From Roseovarius sp. (lineage in GTDB: Bacteria > Pseudomonadota > Alphaproteobacteria > Rhodobacterales > Rhodobacteraceae), in contig NZ_JAUCYU010000001.1 in the NCBI RefSeq assembly GCF_030373445.1, positions 248,001-312,000 of the forward strand: a stretch of DNA of 64,000 nt, read 5' to 3'. The translations under genes were made by a program, and so were the position numbers. Each line of letters begins with the position of its first letter. Position 1 is the stretch's first letter. Under the pieces are notes generated by a model. It made no database searches, was not told where the DNA came from, and saw only the letters and a program-made list of their open reading frames with translations. Below are positions 52,293 to 61,513 of this stretch, piece by piece.

Positions 52293-53813
52293 ATGACGGG
52301 CCGGGTGCATGATCTCCTCCTCGCCGCCGCCCGCGCCCGGCCCGACGCGCTGGCCATCCTCGAGAACGGCACGCGCCACGTCACCTGGGCCGACCTCGCG
52401 GAACACGCGGCCTGTGCCGCCGACCACCTCCACGACGCCGGTGCTGGCCCGGGCGACCGCATCCTGCTGGTCTCCGAGAACTCGGTCGAGGCCACCGCCT
52501 TCCTCTTCGCCGCCAGCCTGATCGGCGCCAGCGCAGTGCTCGCCAACGCCCGCCTCACCGAGCCGGAAATCGCCCGCATCACCGACCATTGCGAACCGCG
52601 CGTCACCATACTCACCACCGCCGCCTCCGACGACGCCGCCCGCCACGCCGCCACCCTCGGCGCGCGCGACATCACCGGAAGCTTCGGCCGCGCCGCCCTG
52701 CTCTCCCACCCCGGCGCCACGCCCGACGACCCGGCCCAGCAGACGGCCATGCTGCTCTACACCTCCGGCACCACCGGCACGCCCAAGGCCGCGATGATGA
52801 CCCACGCCAACATGATCGCCGCCGGCAACGCCGCCGCCCATCAGCGCGACATGACCGCCGATGACGTGGTCTATCTCGTCCTGCCCACCAGCCATATCTT
52901 CGGCGCCGTCGTCCTGATGGCCGTGGCCTCTCGTCAATGCGCCTGCCGGCTCGAAACCCGCTTCTCGGCCGAACGCCTCTATGACGCGGTTCAACAGGAT
53001 GTCACCGTCCTGCCCGCCGTGCCGCAGATGCACGCCCACCTGTTCCACTACACCGAAACCAACGACCTCCCCCGCCCCTCCGGCAACCGCCTCAAATACG
53101 TCTCCTCCGGCGGCGCGCCGCTCGACCCGGCCTGGAAACGCAAGGCCGAGACGTTCTACGGCACCGCCATGCAGAACGGCTATGGCCTGACCGAAACTGC
53201 CGCCGGAATCTGCGCCACGAAGAACCCCATCGGCGACGCCGACATCAGCGTCGGCCGCCCGATGCTGAACTGCCTCGTCAAGCTCGACATGACCGTCCCC
53301 GGCGCCACGCCGGACGAAGGGATCGGCGAAATCCTCGCCGGCGGCCCGCAGATCGCCAGCGGCTATTTCCGCGCCCCCGACCTCACCGCACAGGCCTTCA
53401 CCGAAGGCGGCTTCTTCCGCACCGGCGACCTCGGCCGCTTCGACGACGAGGGCCGCCTCCACATCTCCGGCCGCAGCAAGGAACTCATCATCCGCTCCGG
53501 CTTCAACGTCTACCCGCCCGAGATCGAGGCCACCCTGACCGACCACCCCGACGTCATCATGGCCGGCGTCGTAGGTCGCCAGGTCGAGGGCAACGAGGAG
53601 GTGCTGGCCTTCGTCGCCATCCGCGAGCACGGCACCGTCACCGAGCCCGAGCTCATGGCCTTCGCCGAAACCCGCCTCGCCCCCTACAAGCGCCCGTCCC
53701 GCATCATCGTGGCCCACGACCTGCCCGCCGCCGCCACCGGCAAGATCCTCAAATCCAAGCTGATCGACAGCTTCGCCGACGCTCTCGCCACCCCGCCGGA
53801 GGCCCCGAAATGA
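52293..53813 (+). CDS. AMP-forming acyl-CoA synthetase (class I adenylate-forming ligase)
   Basis: 506 residues from ATG 52293. Motifs: LLYTSGTTGTPKAAMMTHAN (P-loop), NGYGLTETAAG, FFRTGDLGRFDDEGRLHISG, and the C-terminal lysine region ATGKILKSKL. It activates a free carboxylic acid to its CoA thioester for the beta-oxidation genes upstream. Aromatic or phenylpropanoid-type acids fit the adjacent pca genes, but the binding pocket was not read. Its stop overlaps the IclR start (ATGA). Confidence 0.9.
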   Translation: MTGRVHDLLLAAARARPDALAILENGTRHVTWADLAEHAACAADHLHDAGAGPGDRILLVSENSVEATAFLFAASLIGASAVLANARLTEPEIARITDHCEPRVTILTTAASDDAARHAATLGARDITGSFGRAALLSHPGATPDDPAQQTAMLLYTSGTTGTPKAAMMTHANMIAAGNAAAHQRDMTADDVVYLVLPTSHIFGAVVLMAVASRQCACRLETRFSAERLYDAVQQDVTVLPAVPQMHAHLFHYTETNDLPRPSGNRLKYVSSGGAPLDPAWKRKAETFYGTAMQNGYGLTETAAGICATKNPIGDADISVGRPMLNCLVKLDMTVPGATPDEGIGEILAGGPQIASGYFRAPDLTAQAFTEGGFFRTGDLGRFDDEGRLHISGRSKELIIRSGFNVYPPEIEATLTDHPDVIMAGVVGRQVEGNEEVLAFVAIREHGTVTEPELMAFAETRLAPYKRPSRIIVAHDLPAAATGKILKSKLIDSFADALATPPEAPK

Positions 53814-54583
53814 CCGACCCCTCCGACCGCCGCTTCGCCACGACCCTCGCCCGCGGCCTCAGCATCCTGCGCGCCTTCCGCCCCACCGACAGCGGCCTCG
53901 GCAACCAGGATATCTCCGAACGCACCGGCATCCCCCGGCCCACCGTCTCGCGGCTGACCTTCACGCTCTGCGCCCTGGGCTACCTCACCCATGGCCGCAA
54001 GCACGACAAGTACCGGCTCGGCCCAGCCGCCCTCGCCCTCGGCAACATCGCCGCCGCCTCCTTCTCCTTCGTGGAAACCGCCGGGCCCGAGATGCAGAAA
54101 CTCGCCAACGACACCGGCACCCTCATCGGCATCGCCATTCATGACAGCGGGCGGATGCTTCTCACGAAGACATGGCGCCCGGTCGGCTCGGCCTCGATCT
54201 GGCTGGAGGTGGGGTACCGCCTGCCCGTGCCAACCTCCTCGACCGGGCGGGCCTATCTCAGCGCAGTCACGGACACCGAGTTCGACCAGCTTGCCGCCAT
54301 CCTCGCCGAGCAGGGCGACATGTCCCCCGATACCCTGCGCGCGCGCCGGCAGGAAGCGATCGACGACGTCCAGGGGTCGGGCTTCGCCCATGTCCCCCGC
54401 GACCGGCATCACTCCAGCAACATCAACAGCATCGCCGTCCCCTACCGCCCGCATGAATTCGGCAGCCCGGTGGCGTTCTTCAGCGGCTCGACCTACGACA
54501 ACGTGACGACCGAAGATTTCCGCACCATGATCGGCCCGGCCCTCGCAAGGGCGGTGGCCGACCTGCGCGACCGCGCCCTCTGA
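53810..54583 (+). CDS. IclR-family regulator
   Basis: 257 residues. The N-terminal winged helix (ATTLARGLSILRAFRPTDSG, then ISERTGIPRPTVSRLTFTLC) is followed by a GAF-like effector domain ending in IGPALARAVADLRDRA. Translationally coupled to the CoA ligase, it probably controls this operon, perhaps also pcaCHG, through the palindrome at 46626-46652. IclR proteins often govern protocatechuate and aromatic-acid pathways. It is convergent with the histidine kinase, five bases apart. Confidence 0.9.
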   Translation: MTDPSDRRFATTLARGLSILRAFRPTDSGLGNQDISERTGIPRPTVSRLTFTLCALGYLTHGRKHDKYRLGPAALALGNIAAASFSFVETAGPEMQKLANDTGTLIGIAIHDSGRMLLTKTWRPVGSASIWLEVGYRLPVPTSSTGRAYLSAVTDTEFDQLAAILAEQGDMSPDTLRARRQEAIDDVQGSGFAHVPRDRHHSSNINSIAVPYRPHEFGSPVAFFSGSTYDNVTTEDFRTMIGPALARAVADLRDRAL

Positions 54584-54588
54584 CGGGC

Positions 54589-56751
54589 TCAGTTCCGGGG
54601 AAACGGCAGCTTCACGGTGATCGTCGTGCCCTTGCCGGGCACGGTCTCGGTCTCGATCTGCCCCTTCATCAGGTCGACCAGCCTTGCCACCACGGCCAGC
54701 CCGATCCCGGTGCCGCCATGCCGCCGCGTGCGGCTCTCGTCGGCCTGCGTGAAGGGCTGGAAGACCCGCTCCAGCTCTTCCTCGGTCATCCCCGCACCGG
54801 TATCCTCGACACTCAGCTCCAGCACCCCGTCCCGGCCAAGCGTCATCGTCACCGTCACCCGGCCTTTCTCGGTAAACTTGATCGCGTTGCCGATCAGGTG
54901 CTGACCGATCTGCACGATCCGCTTCGGATCGCCTTCGAGCTCCGTGTCGCCGCCCGCCGAAATGTACAGCTCGAAATCGAGCCCCTTGTCCTCGGCCTTC
55001 TCGGCGAACTGGGCATCCAGCCGCTCGGCCAGTTCGTTGGGGGTGAACACCTCGTGCGCCAGCCGCACCGCCTCGCCTTCCAGCTTGGCCATGTCCAGCA
55101 TGTCGTCGAGGATACCCACCAACCCCTCACCCGAGTCCCGCAAAACCGCAAGGTGCCGGCGCTGTTCGTCGTTCAGGTCGGTATGGCCCAGCAGCTCGGC
55201 CATCCCCAGCACCCCGTTCAGCGGCGTCCGGATCTCGTGGCTCATGTTCGACAGGAACTGCGTCTTGGCCGCGTTCGCCGCCTCGGCCCGGTCGCGCGCC
55301 TGCCGCAGGAAATCGGCCGCCGCCTCCTGCGTGGTCACGTCGCTCACGCTGCACACCACCTGCCGCCCCTCCGGCCCCATCACCGGCACGGCATTGACCG
55401 AGATCACCCGCCGCTCGCCATCGGGCCGCACCAGGGCAAAGCGCATGTCCATGACCTTATCGCCTGTCCGCAGCACAACCGCCGCCGGCAGGTCTTCGCG
55501 CGCCAGCGGCCTGCCATCGACCGTGGTGACCTTCCAGTCGTCGTCGCGCACGTTCCGCGTGGTGATCTCGGTTACCGGCCGCCCGGTAATCATCTCTGCT
55601 TCGGGGTTGGCATAAACGATGCCGCCATTCTCATCGACAAGGAAGATGCCGATCGCGCTGTTCTCCATCAGCGATTGCAGCCGGTCGCGCTCGGCCTCCA
55701 GCCGCCGCGACAGGTCAAGCAGCTCGGTCGTGTCGCGCAGGCTCAGCACCCAGCCCATCGTCACCCGCCCGATATGCAGCGGCCGGAAGATCGGCACCAG
55801 CCGCGTGTCGAAGGCCCGGTCCTGAAGCCGGATGATCCTAGGCTCGGGCGTGGTTTCCCGCGACAGGTTCTCCTGCACGTAACCCCAGATCGGCTCCATC
55901 CCGCGCAGCGACGCCCCGTCCCGCGTCAGCTCGCGGCCCAGCAACTCCCGCGCCGGCTCGTTCGCGCCCCAGACGATGCCATCGGTATCCAGCACGATGA
56001 TCCCGTCGGAACTCGACAGGAACAGCACTTCCTTGCCGATACTGTCGAGGTTGAGCACCCGGCTGACGATCAGCAGCCAGACGAACAGCGTTACCACCGC
56101 CGAGAACAGGAACGGCGTCGGATCGAAACCGAAGATCGTGATGTCGTAAAGCAGGTACCCCACGTTGCCCGCCACCGGCACGATCGTCACGATCAGCAAC
56201 GCCCGGAAGAACGAGCGGTACATCCGCTTCGCCTGCAACGAGGCATAGGCCAGGATCCCCACCGCGGCGGCAAGGAACACGTACAGCACCAGCGCGGTCA
56301 CGTAGAAAAGCGGCCCGTGATCGAACGTCGCGGACAGGCGGCCATTGACCGTCTCAAGCGCCGTACCCTCACCGTAGAAGGCCCCGTGCCACGGGTTGGT
56401 CAAGGTAATCGCCATCACCCCGACCAGCACCACCAGGATCAGCGCCTTCACCCTCGGGTCGCGGTCGCTGCGCACCAGGAAGGCGTAATTGTAGAGGAAG
56501 AAAAACCACGTCACCGGCACCGTGGCGATGGCGGGCCAGGCGGCGGTGGCCCAGAACAGCTTGCGCTCAAGCGTCGTCGACTGGATTTCCATCCCCGCGC
56601 TGACCAGCCACCAGAACATCGCCGCGCAGGTCAGCATCATGAACGGCTTGCCGTTGAAGAAGGTCCGCCCACCCAGGAACAGGATGCAGAAGATCATCAA
56701 CGCCGCATTGATCACGACGATAAGCGTGGGCGCGTGCGCAAGATCGATCAA
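54589..56751 (-). CDS. Sensor histidine kinase with 7TM N-terminal sensor and two PAS domains
   Basis: 720 residues. Residues about 1-230 hold seven hydrophobic helices matching the N-terminal 7TM region of histidine kinases (TLIVVINAALMIFCILFLGG through LFVWLLIVSRVL). Two PAS domains follow (about 245-340 and 370-480), then HisKA with His505 in MSHEIRTPLNG and an HATPase domain (NAIKFTEKG, DTGAGM, GGTGIGLAVV). No receiver is attached; the single-domain receiver gene 46 bases upstream on the same strand may be the partner. The signal is unknown. Confidence 0.92.
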   Translation of the reverse strand: MIDLAHAPTLIVVINAALMIFCILFLGGRTFFNGKPFMMLTCAAMFWWLVSAGMEIQSTTLERKLFWATAAWPAIATVPVTWFFFLYNYAFLVRSDRDPRVKALILVVLVGVMAITLTNPWHGAFYGEGTALETVNGRLSATFDHGPLFYVTALVLYVFLAAAVGILAYASLQAKRMYRSFFRALLIVTIVPVAGNVGYLLYDITIFGFDPTPFLFSAVVTLFVWLLIVSRVLNLDSIGKEVLFLSSSDGIIVLDTDGIVWGANEPARELLGRELTRDGASLRGMEPIWGYVQENLSRETTPEPRIIRLQDRAFDTRLVPIFRPLHIGRVTMGWVLSLRDTTELLDLSRRLEAERDRLQSLMENSAIGIFLVDENGGIVYANPEAEMITGRPVTEITTRNVRDDDWKVTTVDGRPLAREDLPAAVVLRTGDKVMDMRFALVRPDGERRVISVNAVPVMGPEGRQVVCSVSDVTTQEAAADFLRQARDRAEAANAAKTQFLSNMSHEIRTPLNGVLGMAELLGHTDLNDEQRRHLAVLRDSGEGLVGILDDMLDMAKLEGEAVRLAHEVFTPNELAERLDAQFAEKAEDKGLDFELYISAGGDTELEGDPKRIVQIGQHLIGNAIKFTEKGRVTVTMTLGRDGVLELSVEDTGAGMTEEELERVFQPFTQADESRTRRHGGTGIGLAVVARLVDLMKGQIETETVPGKGTTITVKLPFPRN

Positions 56752-56797
56752 GTTTTGGCGGCCTTCTGGTGGTGCTGCCCGAGAAAATAACCCGAGG

Positions 56798-57211
56798 CTA
56801 CTGCAATGCGAGACTTCGGCTGACCCATTTGATCAGGCCCGATGCATCGATCGGCTTGGGCATGTACAGGCTGGCCTCGGCCAGATGCAAGCTGCCTTCC
56901 CTGACGTGATCCAGTTCCGCCGTCGTCAGGATCATCGGCGACTCGCGGTTGGGGCTCGCGCCCGTGCGCAGGCAGCGGATGATGCGGTCGCCCTTGATCG
57001 GGTCCATGTTGCGGTCGAAGATCAGCAGGTCGAACTTCTGAGACAGCGCCGAGACCAGCGCCTGCCGGCCGTCCGGCACCATGGTGAACTCGACCCGAAG
57101 GACCGCGCTCAGCACGTCAGAGATGATGCTCCGCGCGATCTCGTCATCGTCGGCCAGCAGGACCTTCGCCGTGCTCTCGCCCGGCTTTGCCGGTTTGGAC
57201 ATGTCGTTCAT
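56798..57211 (-). CDS. Single-domain response regulator (receiver)
   Basis: 137 residues from ATG 57211 (ATG 57202 is also possible). It has the acidic pair in VLLADDDEIARS, the phospho-aspartate in LLIFDRNMDPIKGD and the lysine in LYMPKPIDAS. No output domain follows. It overlaps the hybrid-kinase stop by four bases (ATGA), so the two are coupled. It probably shuttles phosphate between the neighbouring kinases or acts on a protein target. Confidence 0.9.
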   Translation of the reverse strand: MNDMSKPAKPGESTAKVLLADDDEIARSIISDVLSAVLRVEFTMVPDGRQALVSALSQKFDLLIFDRNMDPIKGDRIIRCLRTGASPNRESPMILTTAELDHVREGSLHLAEASLYMPKPIDASGLIKWVSRSLALQ

Positions 57212-60200
57212 GACTCCTCCGCCGGAATGAAGGCATCGAGAAGCTGAAGCAGCTCCCTCTGCCGGAATGGTTTCGAAAGATAGCTGTCGAAGCCGCCGAC
57301 GATGTAGTCGGCGATCTGCTGCGGCATGGCATTGGCAGTCGCGGCGACGGCCGGCGCCGGCGGCAGCCCGGCCTCCCGCTCGAGCCGGCGGATCTCGTCC
57401 AGACAGGCCAGCCCGTCCATCTCGGGCATCGAGATGTCGATCATCAGCACATCGAACGGCGCCCCGCCACAGGCCTCCTGCGCCGCCTGCCACATCTCGA
57501 CCGCCTCGCGCCCGTCCTTCGCTTCCTCGATCTCGATCCCGGTGCTGCCCAGCATTGTGGTGATCACCAGCCGGTTGGTCGAACTGTCATCGGCCACCAG
57601 CGCCCGGCGCCCCGGATAGGTGTCGCGCAGCGGCCGCGCGTCGGGCGAAGCAGCCTCGCCCGGTGCGGCGGCCACCGACAGCGCCGCCTCGGGCAGCGGA
57701 AGCACCACGCGGAAGGTCGTGCCCTCGCCCGGCGTACTGGTCACGCCGATCTCCCCGCCCATCAGCCGGGTCATGTCGCGCACCACCGCCAGGCCCAGCC
57801 CGGTGCCGCCGTAGCGCGCCGAGATATCGGCCCCGGCCTGCCGGAACGCCTGGAAGATGTTGCCAAGCTGCTCCTCGGTCATGCCGATCCCGGAATCCGT
57901 GACCTCGAAGACCAGCGGCTTGTTCTTCCGCGCCGACAGCTTCAGCGTCACCTCGCCGTCCGAGGTGAATTTCATCGCGTTGTTCAGCAGGTTGTGCAGC
58001 ACCTGCTTCAGCCGGTGCTCGTCGCCGCGCCGCCCCTCGCCCGCGCCGGGGCTGACCAGCAGGCGGAACCCCACGCCCTTGCTCTCGGCCAGCGTGCTGT
58101 AGATCTCGGCCACTTCCTCGACCATCTCCAGCGGGCTGAACGGCGCCGACACGATCTCCAGCTCGCCCGCCTCGATCTTCGACATGTCGAGGATGTTGTT
58201 CAGGATCCGCAACAACAGCTCGCCCGAGTTGCGGATCGTGTCGATCATCTTGTGCTGCCGCTCGGTCTCCAGCGTCGGCGCCAGCAGGTCGGCAATCCCC
58301 AGGACACCGTTCAGAGGCGTCCGGATCTCGTGGCTCATGTTGGCCAGGAACATGCTCTTCGCATCGCTCGCCGCCAGCGCCTTGAGCCGCTCGTTGTAAA
58401 GTTCCGTCACGTCGGAACCGACACCGCGATACCCGCTGAACTCGCCGGTGATCAGGTCGTGGAACGGTGCGGCCGAAAGCCGGATCCAGATCTGCGAGCC
58501 ATCGGTCTTGCGCGATGACAGGATATGGTTGCAAAACCCTTCCCCTGCCTCCAGCGCCGCCCGAACCGCCTTCCACGCCGCCACGTCCGACTCCGCCGGC
58601 CGGCCCCCCGGCAGCAGCGCCGAAAGGTCGCGCCCCTCAAGCTCGGCCGGATCCTGCCCGGTGATCGTCTGGAACGTGTCGGACAGGAAGCTGTGGTTCA
58701 GATCGGCATCCAGCTCAAAGAACCAGTCGCTCGAAATCGCCGCCACGTCGTAGAACCGCCGCACGGCGGTGTCGCGCTCCTGCAGCGCGCGCTTGAGGTC
58801 CTCGTTCGACTGGCGCAGCGCCTCCTCCGACGCCTTGCGCGCGGAAATGTCGATCAGCACGCCCGAAATCCGCAACGTGCGCCCCTCGGCATCGCGCGAG
58901 GTGATGCGCCCGCGCATCTCGACCCAGACATAGTGGCCCGCGGCATGTTTCATCCGGAACTCGCGCCGCACGTGGTTGCGCTGGCCGTGCAGCAGCATTT
59001 CGAAATGCTGAAGGACCTCGGCGCGCTGATCCGGGGCGACCATCTCGAAATGCGAAATCACCGTCGCGCTGGAGATCTCCTCGCGGTCATAACCAAGGAT
59101 CCCGACATAACGGTCGTTGGTGATCACCTGGTCGATGCCGCGGCGCCATTCCCAGGTGCCCACCTGCGCGCCCTCGATGATCTCGGCCAGCCGCTCCTCG
59201 GCCCGCTTCAGCTCGGTGATGTCGATCCGCATCCCGACCCGCCCGCCATCCGGCGTCGGCTCTTCGAGAATGCGGATGCACCGCCCGCTGCTGAGGTTCT
59301 CCTCGATGTATTCCTTGGGCGTGCCGCGGCGCGCCAGCCGCTCGGCGACCCATTCCTCTTCCCGGCCGACGGCGTCGGCATACTCGCCCCGCTCGGCACC
59401 GTAGCGCAACAGCTCCTCGAACCGCACGCCCGGTATCATCGCCTCGGCCGAGCGCGGATAGAACTCGCGGTACTTGTCGTTGCAGATCACCAGCCGCTCG
59501 TCGCGGTCGTAATAGGCAAAGGCATCGGGCAGCGCCGAAAGCGCGTTCTCCAGAAGGCCGCGCGCCTGCTCGGCATCCTGCTCGGCGGTCTTCATCGCGG
59601 TGATGTCTGTCGCCACGTGCACGAGAATGCCATCGGCACCCTGCTCATCGATCTCGGCGCTGATGTTCAGATCGACCCAGTATTCCTCGCCGCTGCGGGT
59701 TTCGTTGAGGATCTCTCCCCGGAACGTGCGGCCCGCCTCGACCGCCTCGCCGATCTGGCGCGAGGTCTCCGGATCGGTATTCGCGCAGCGGGTGAAATCC
59801 AGAAGCGACCGGCCCATCATCTCGTCGACGGAATAGCCCGATTTCTCGACGAAGGCCCGGTTTGCCCAAAGCACGTTGCCCGGCCGGTCGGTGATGACGA
59901 CGAGGTTCGTCATCAGTTCGGCCACCTTGCTCAGCCGTTCCAGCCGGTTGCGCGCGTGGGCGTCCTGCGTCACGTCCCGGATCACGGCGACGAAGCGGAA
60001 ATCCGGGTCGCCCGGCCGGCCGCTGGCGGCCACCGTCGCCTCGTGCACCTGCGTCTCGCGGCCGACGATCCGGTCGAACCGGCGCGCTTTCGAGACGCCT
60101 GCGCTCTCGGCCTCGTCCATGCAGCTGTCGAGGATCTTCGCGATATACGCCGGCAGCACGTCCGCCGGTGTCTTGCCGGCGCGCCGCTCCATCGGCACGA

Positions 60201-60876
60201 TCATCATGTCCGAAGGCCCGGCGAAAATGCCGGTATAGCGCCGCTCGGCATCCAGTTCGAAAAACAGCTCGGGCAGGGTGCGGAACAGCGCCTTGAACCG
60301 GTTCGTTGTCAGGCGCAGCGCCTCCTCGGCCCGCTCGCGGGCCTGCTCCGACTCGATCCGCCGGATGGTGACCCAGATGATGTCGGCCACGGCCTTCAGC
60401 AGGTCGATCGTCGGCTCTGCGAACGGCGTGGCGATCCGGGTGTTGTCGAAGCCGATGAAGCCGCCAAGCTCGCCGTCATGCATGAACGGCACCACCAGCA
60501 GCGCCTTGATCTCTTGGCTCCGCAGGATGTCGCGCAGGTCGCCATCGTCGTGCCAGTTCTCGACATCCGGAAGGTGGATGTGCCGCCCCTCGATCAGGTC
60601 GGGCATCCAGGGATCGATCAGCGACAGCGGCAGGTTCTGGTTCTGCTCGATCGCCGGCCGTGTGCCCTCGGCCACCCATTCATGCGTATTCGAAATCTCG
60701 AGGTCGTCGTTCAGCCGGAAGATATAGCACCGGTCGGCCCCGGCAATCGCTCCGACCCGCTCGATTCCCTGGTCGAGCAGCGCGTCAAGATCGTCCGGCG
60801 TGGCGCGCACCAGGTCCGCAAGGAGCCTCGTGACGAATGCCTGATCTTTCACTGCGCGCGAATGGGTCATATCCAT
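57208..60876 (-). CDS. Hybrid sensor histidine kinase: GAF, five PAS, HisKA, HATPase, receiver
   Basis: 1222 residues from ATG 60876, which has GGAGAG upstream; an in-frame extension to 61041 looks non-coding. Order: GAF (about 10-180, ADRCYIFRLN), PAS domains near 200, 320, 450, 570 and 705, HisKA with His849 in SHEIRTPLNGVLG, HATPase (NAMKFTSDG, GGTGLGLAVV), and a C-terminal receiver with Asp1147 in LMIDISMPEMDG. No membrane helix is evident, so it is likely cytoplasmic. The stack of PAS domains suggests several internal signals or a dimer ruler. It is coupled to the receiver gene downstream. Confidence 0.92.
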   Translation of the reverse strand: MDMTHSRAVKDQAFVTRLLADLVRATPDDLDALLDQGIERVGAIAGADRCYIFRLNDDLEISNTHEWVAEGTRPAIEQNQNLPLSLIDPWMPDLIEGRHIHLPDVENWHDDGDLRDILRSQEIKALLVVPFMHDGELGGFIGFDNTRIATPFAEPTIDLLKAVADIIWVTIRRIESEQARERAEEALRLTTNRFKALFRTLPELFFELDAERRYTGIFAGPSDMMIVPMERRAGKTPADVLPAYIAKILDSCMDEAESAGVSKARRFDRIVGRETQVHEATVAASGRPGDPDFRFVAVIRDVTQDAHARNRLERLSKVAELMTNLVVITDRPGNVLWANRAFVEKSGYSVDEMMGRSLLDFTRCANTDPETSRQIGEAVEAGRTFRGEILNETRSGEEYWVDLNISAEIDEQGADGILVHVATDITAMKTAEQDAEQARGLLENALSALPDAFAYYDRDERLVICNDKYREFYPRSAEAMIPGVRFEELLRYGAERGEYADAVGREEEWVAERLARRGTPKEYIEENLSSGRCIRILEEPTPDGGRVGMRIDITELKRAEERLAEIIEGAQVGTWEWRRGIDQVITNDRYVGILGYDREEISSATVISHFEMVAPDQRAEVLQHFEMLLHGQRNHVRREFRMKHAAGHYVWVEMRGRITSRDAEGRTLRISGVLIDISARKASEEALRQSNEDLKRALQERDTAVRRFYDVAAISSDWFFELDADLNHSFLSDTFQTITGQDPAELEGRDLSALLPGGRPAESDVAAWKAVRAALEAGEGFCNHILSSRKTDGSQIWIRLSAAPFHDLITGEFSGYRGVGSDVTELYNERLKALAASDAKSMFLANMSHEIRTPLNGVLGIADLLAPTLETERQHKMIDTIRNSGELLLRILNNILDMSKIEAGELEIVSAPFSPLEMVEEVAEIYSTLAESKGVGFRLLVSPGAGEGRRGDEHRLKQVLHNLLNNAMKFTSDGEVTLKLSARKNKPLVFEVTDSGIGMTEEQLGNIFQAFRQAGADISARYGGTGLGLAVVRDMTRLMGGEIGVTSTPGEGTTFRVVLPLPEAALSVAAAPGEAASPDARPLRDTYPGRRALVADDSSTNRLVITTMLGSTGIEIEEAKDGREAVEMWQAAQEACGGAPFDVLMIDISMPEMDGLACLDEIRRLEREAGLPPAPAVAATANAMPQQIADYIVGGFDSYLSKPFRQRELLQLLDAFIPAEES

Positions 60877-61059
60877 TCGAAACTCTCCGGAAACCTCTGG
60901 GTGCCACGCACCATAGAAATACGGCATCTTTAAGGATGCTCTTGGTTTTAAATCAGATTTGCGCCCACCCCCGGCCGCTGCGTGCCATCTGATAGCATGT
61001 GTCCGGCCACGCCGTCGACCCACGGATTGCCTTGGCGTCAAGACCGTCGCGGAAAGGAC

Positions 61060-61458
61060 TCACCCGGCTGTTCCGCTCCCGGTTTCGGCCCAGATCGCCC
61101 GCAGGTCGTCGGCCAGCGTCATCGGGTCGAACGGCTTGGGCAGCACGCGCACCGCGCCCAGCCCCATCAGCCGCTCCACTTCCTTGCCATGCACCTTCGC
61201 CGTCAGGAAGACGGCCGGCGCCGCCTCCAGCCCGTCCAACGACTTCAGCGCCGACATCGTCATCGGGCCATCCATGTCCGGCATCATCACGTCCAGCAGC
61301 AGGAGCTGCGGCGCAAATTCCTGTGCGGCCGAGACCGCCTCTTCCCCCGATGCGAAACCGCGCGCGGAAAGTCCTCCGACGGTTGACAGGGCCACGTCGA
61401 TCAGATCGCGGATCGCCGGGTCGTCGTCAACGAACAAGACCTTCTCAAGCTCGCTCAT
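61060..61458 (-). CDS. Single-domain response regulator (receiver)
   Basis: 132 residues from ATG 61458, preceded by GAGGAAG; the frame extends upstream but without a ribosome site. Receiver features: VLFVDDDPAIRDLIDVA, phospho-Asp in LLLLDVMMPDMDGP, the Thr in VFLTAKV and Lys in VLPKPFDP. It has no output domain. It lies between two histidine-kinase genes on the same strand and likely takes phosphate from one or both. Confidence 0.92.
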   Translation of the reverse strand: MSELEKVLFVDDDPAIRDLIDVALSTVGGLSARGFASGEEAVSAAQEFAPQLLLLDVMMPDMDGPMTMSALKSLDGLEAAPAVFLTAKVHGKEVERLMGLGAVRVLPKPFDPMTLADDLRAIWAETGSGTAG

Positions 61459-61513
61459 GTCACTTCCTCTGATTTGCCGTCCGGCAATGTCCAGTATGGT
61501 ACAAATATGCGTA

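Noticed and set aside
54718..56790. Long + strand open frame opposite the 7TM histidine kinase
   Set aside because: Its translation is Arg/His/Pro/Gln-rich with no domain, while the minus strand encodes a complete histidine kinase.
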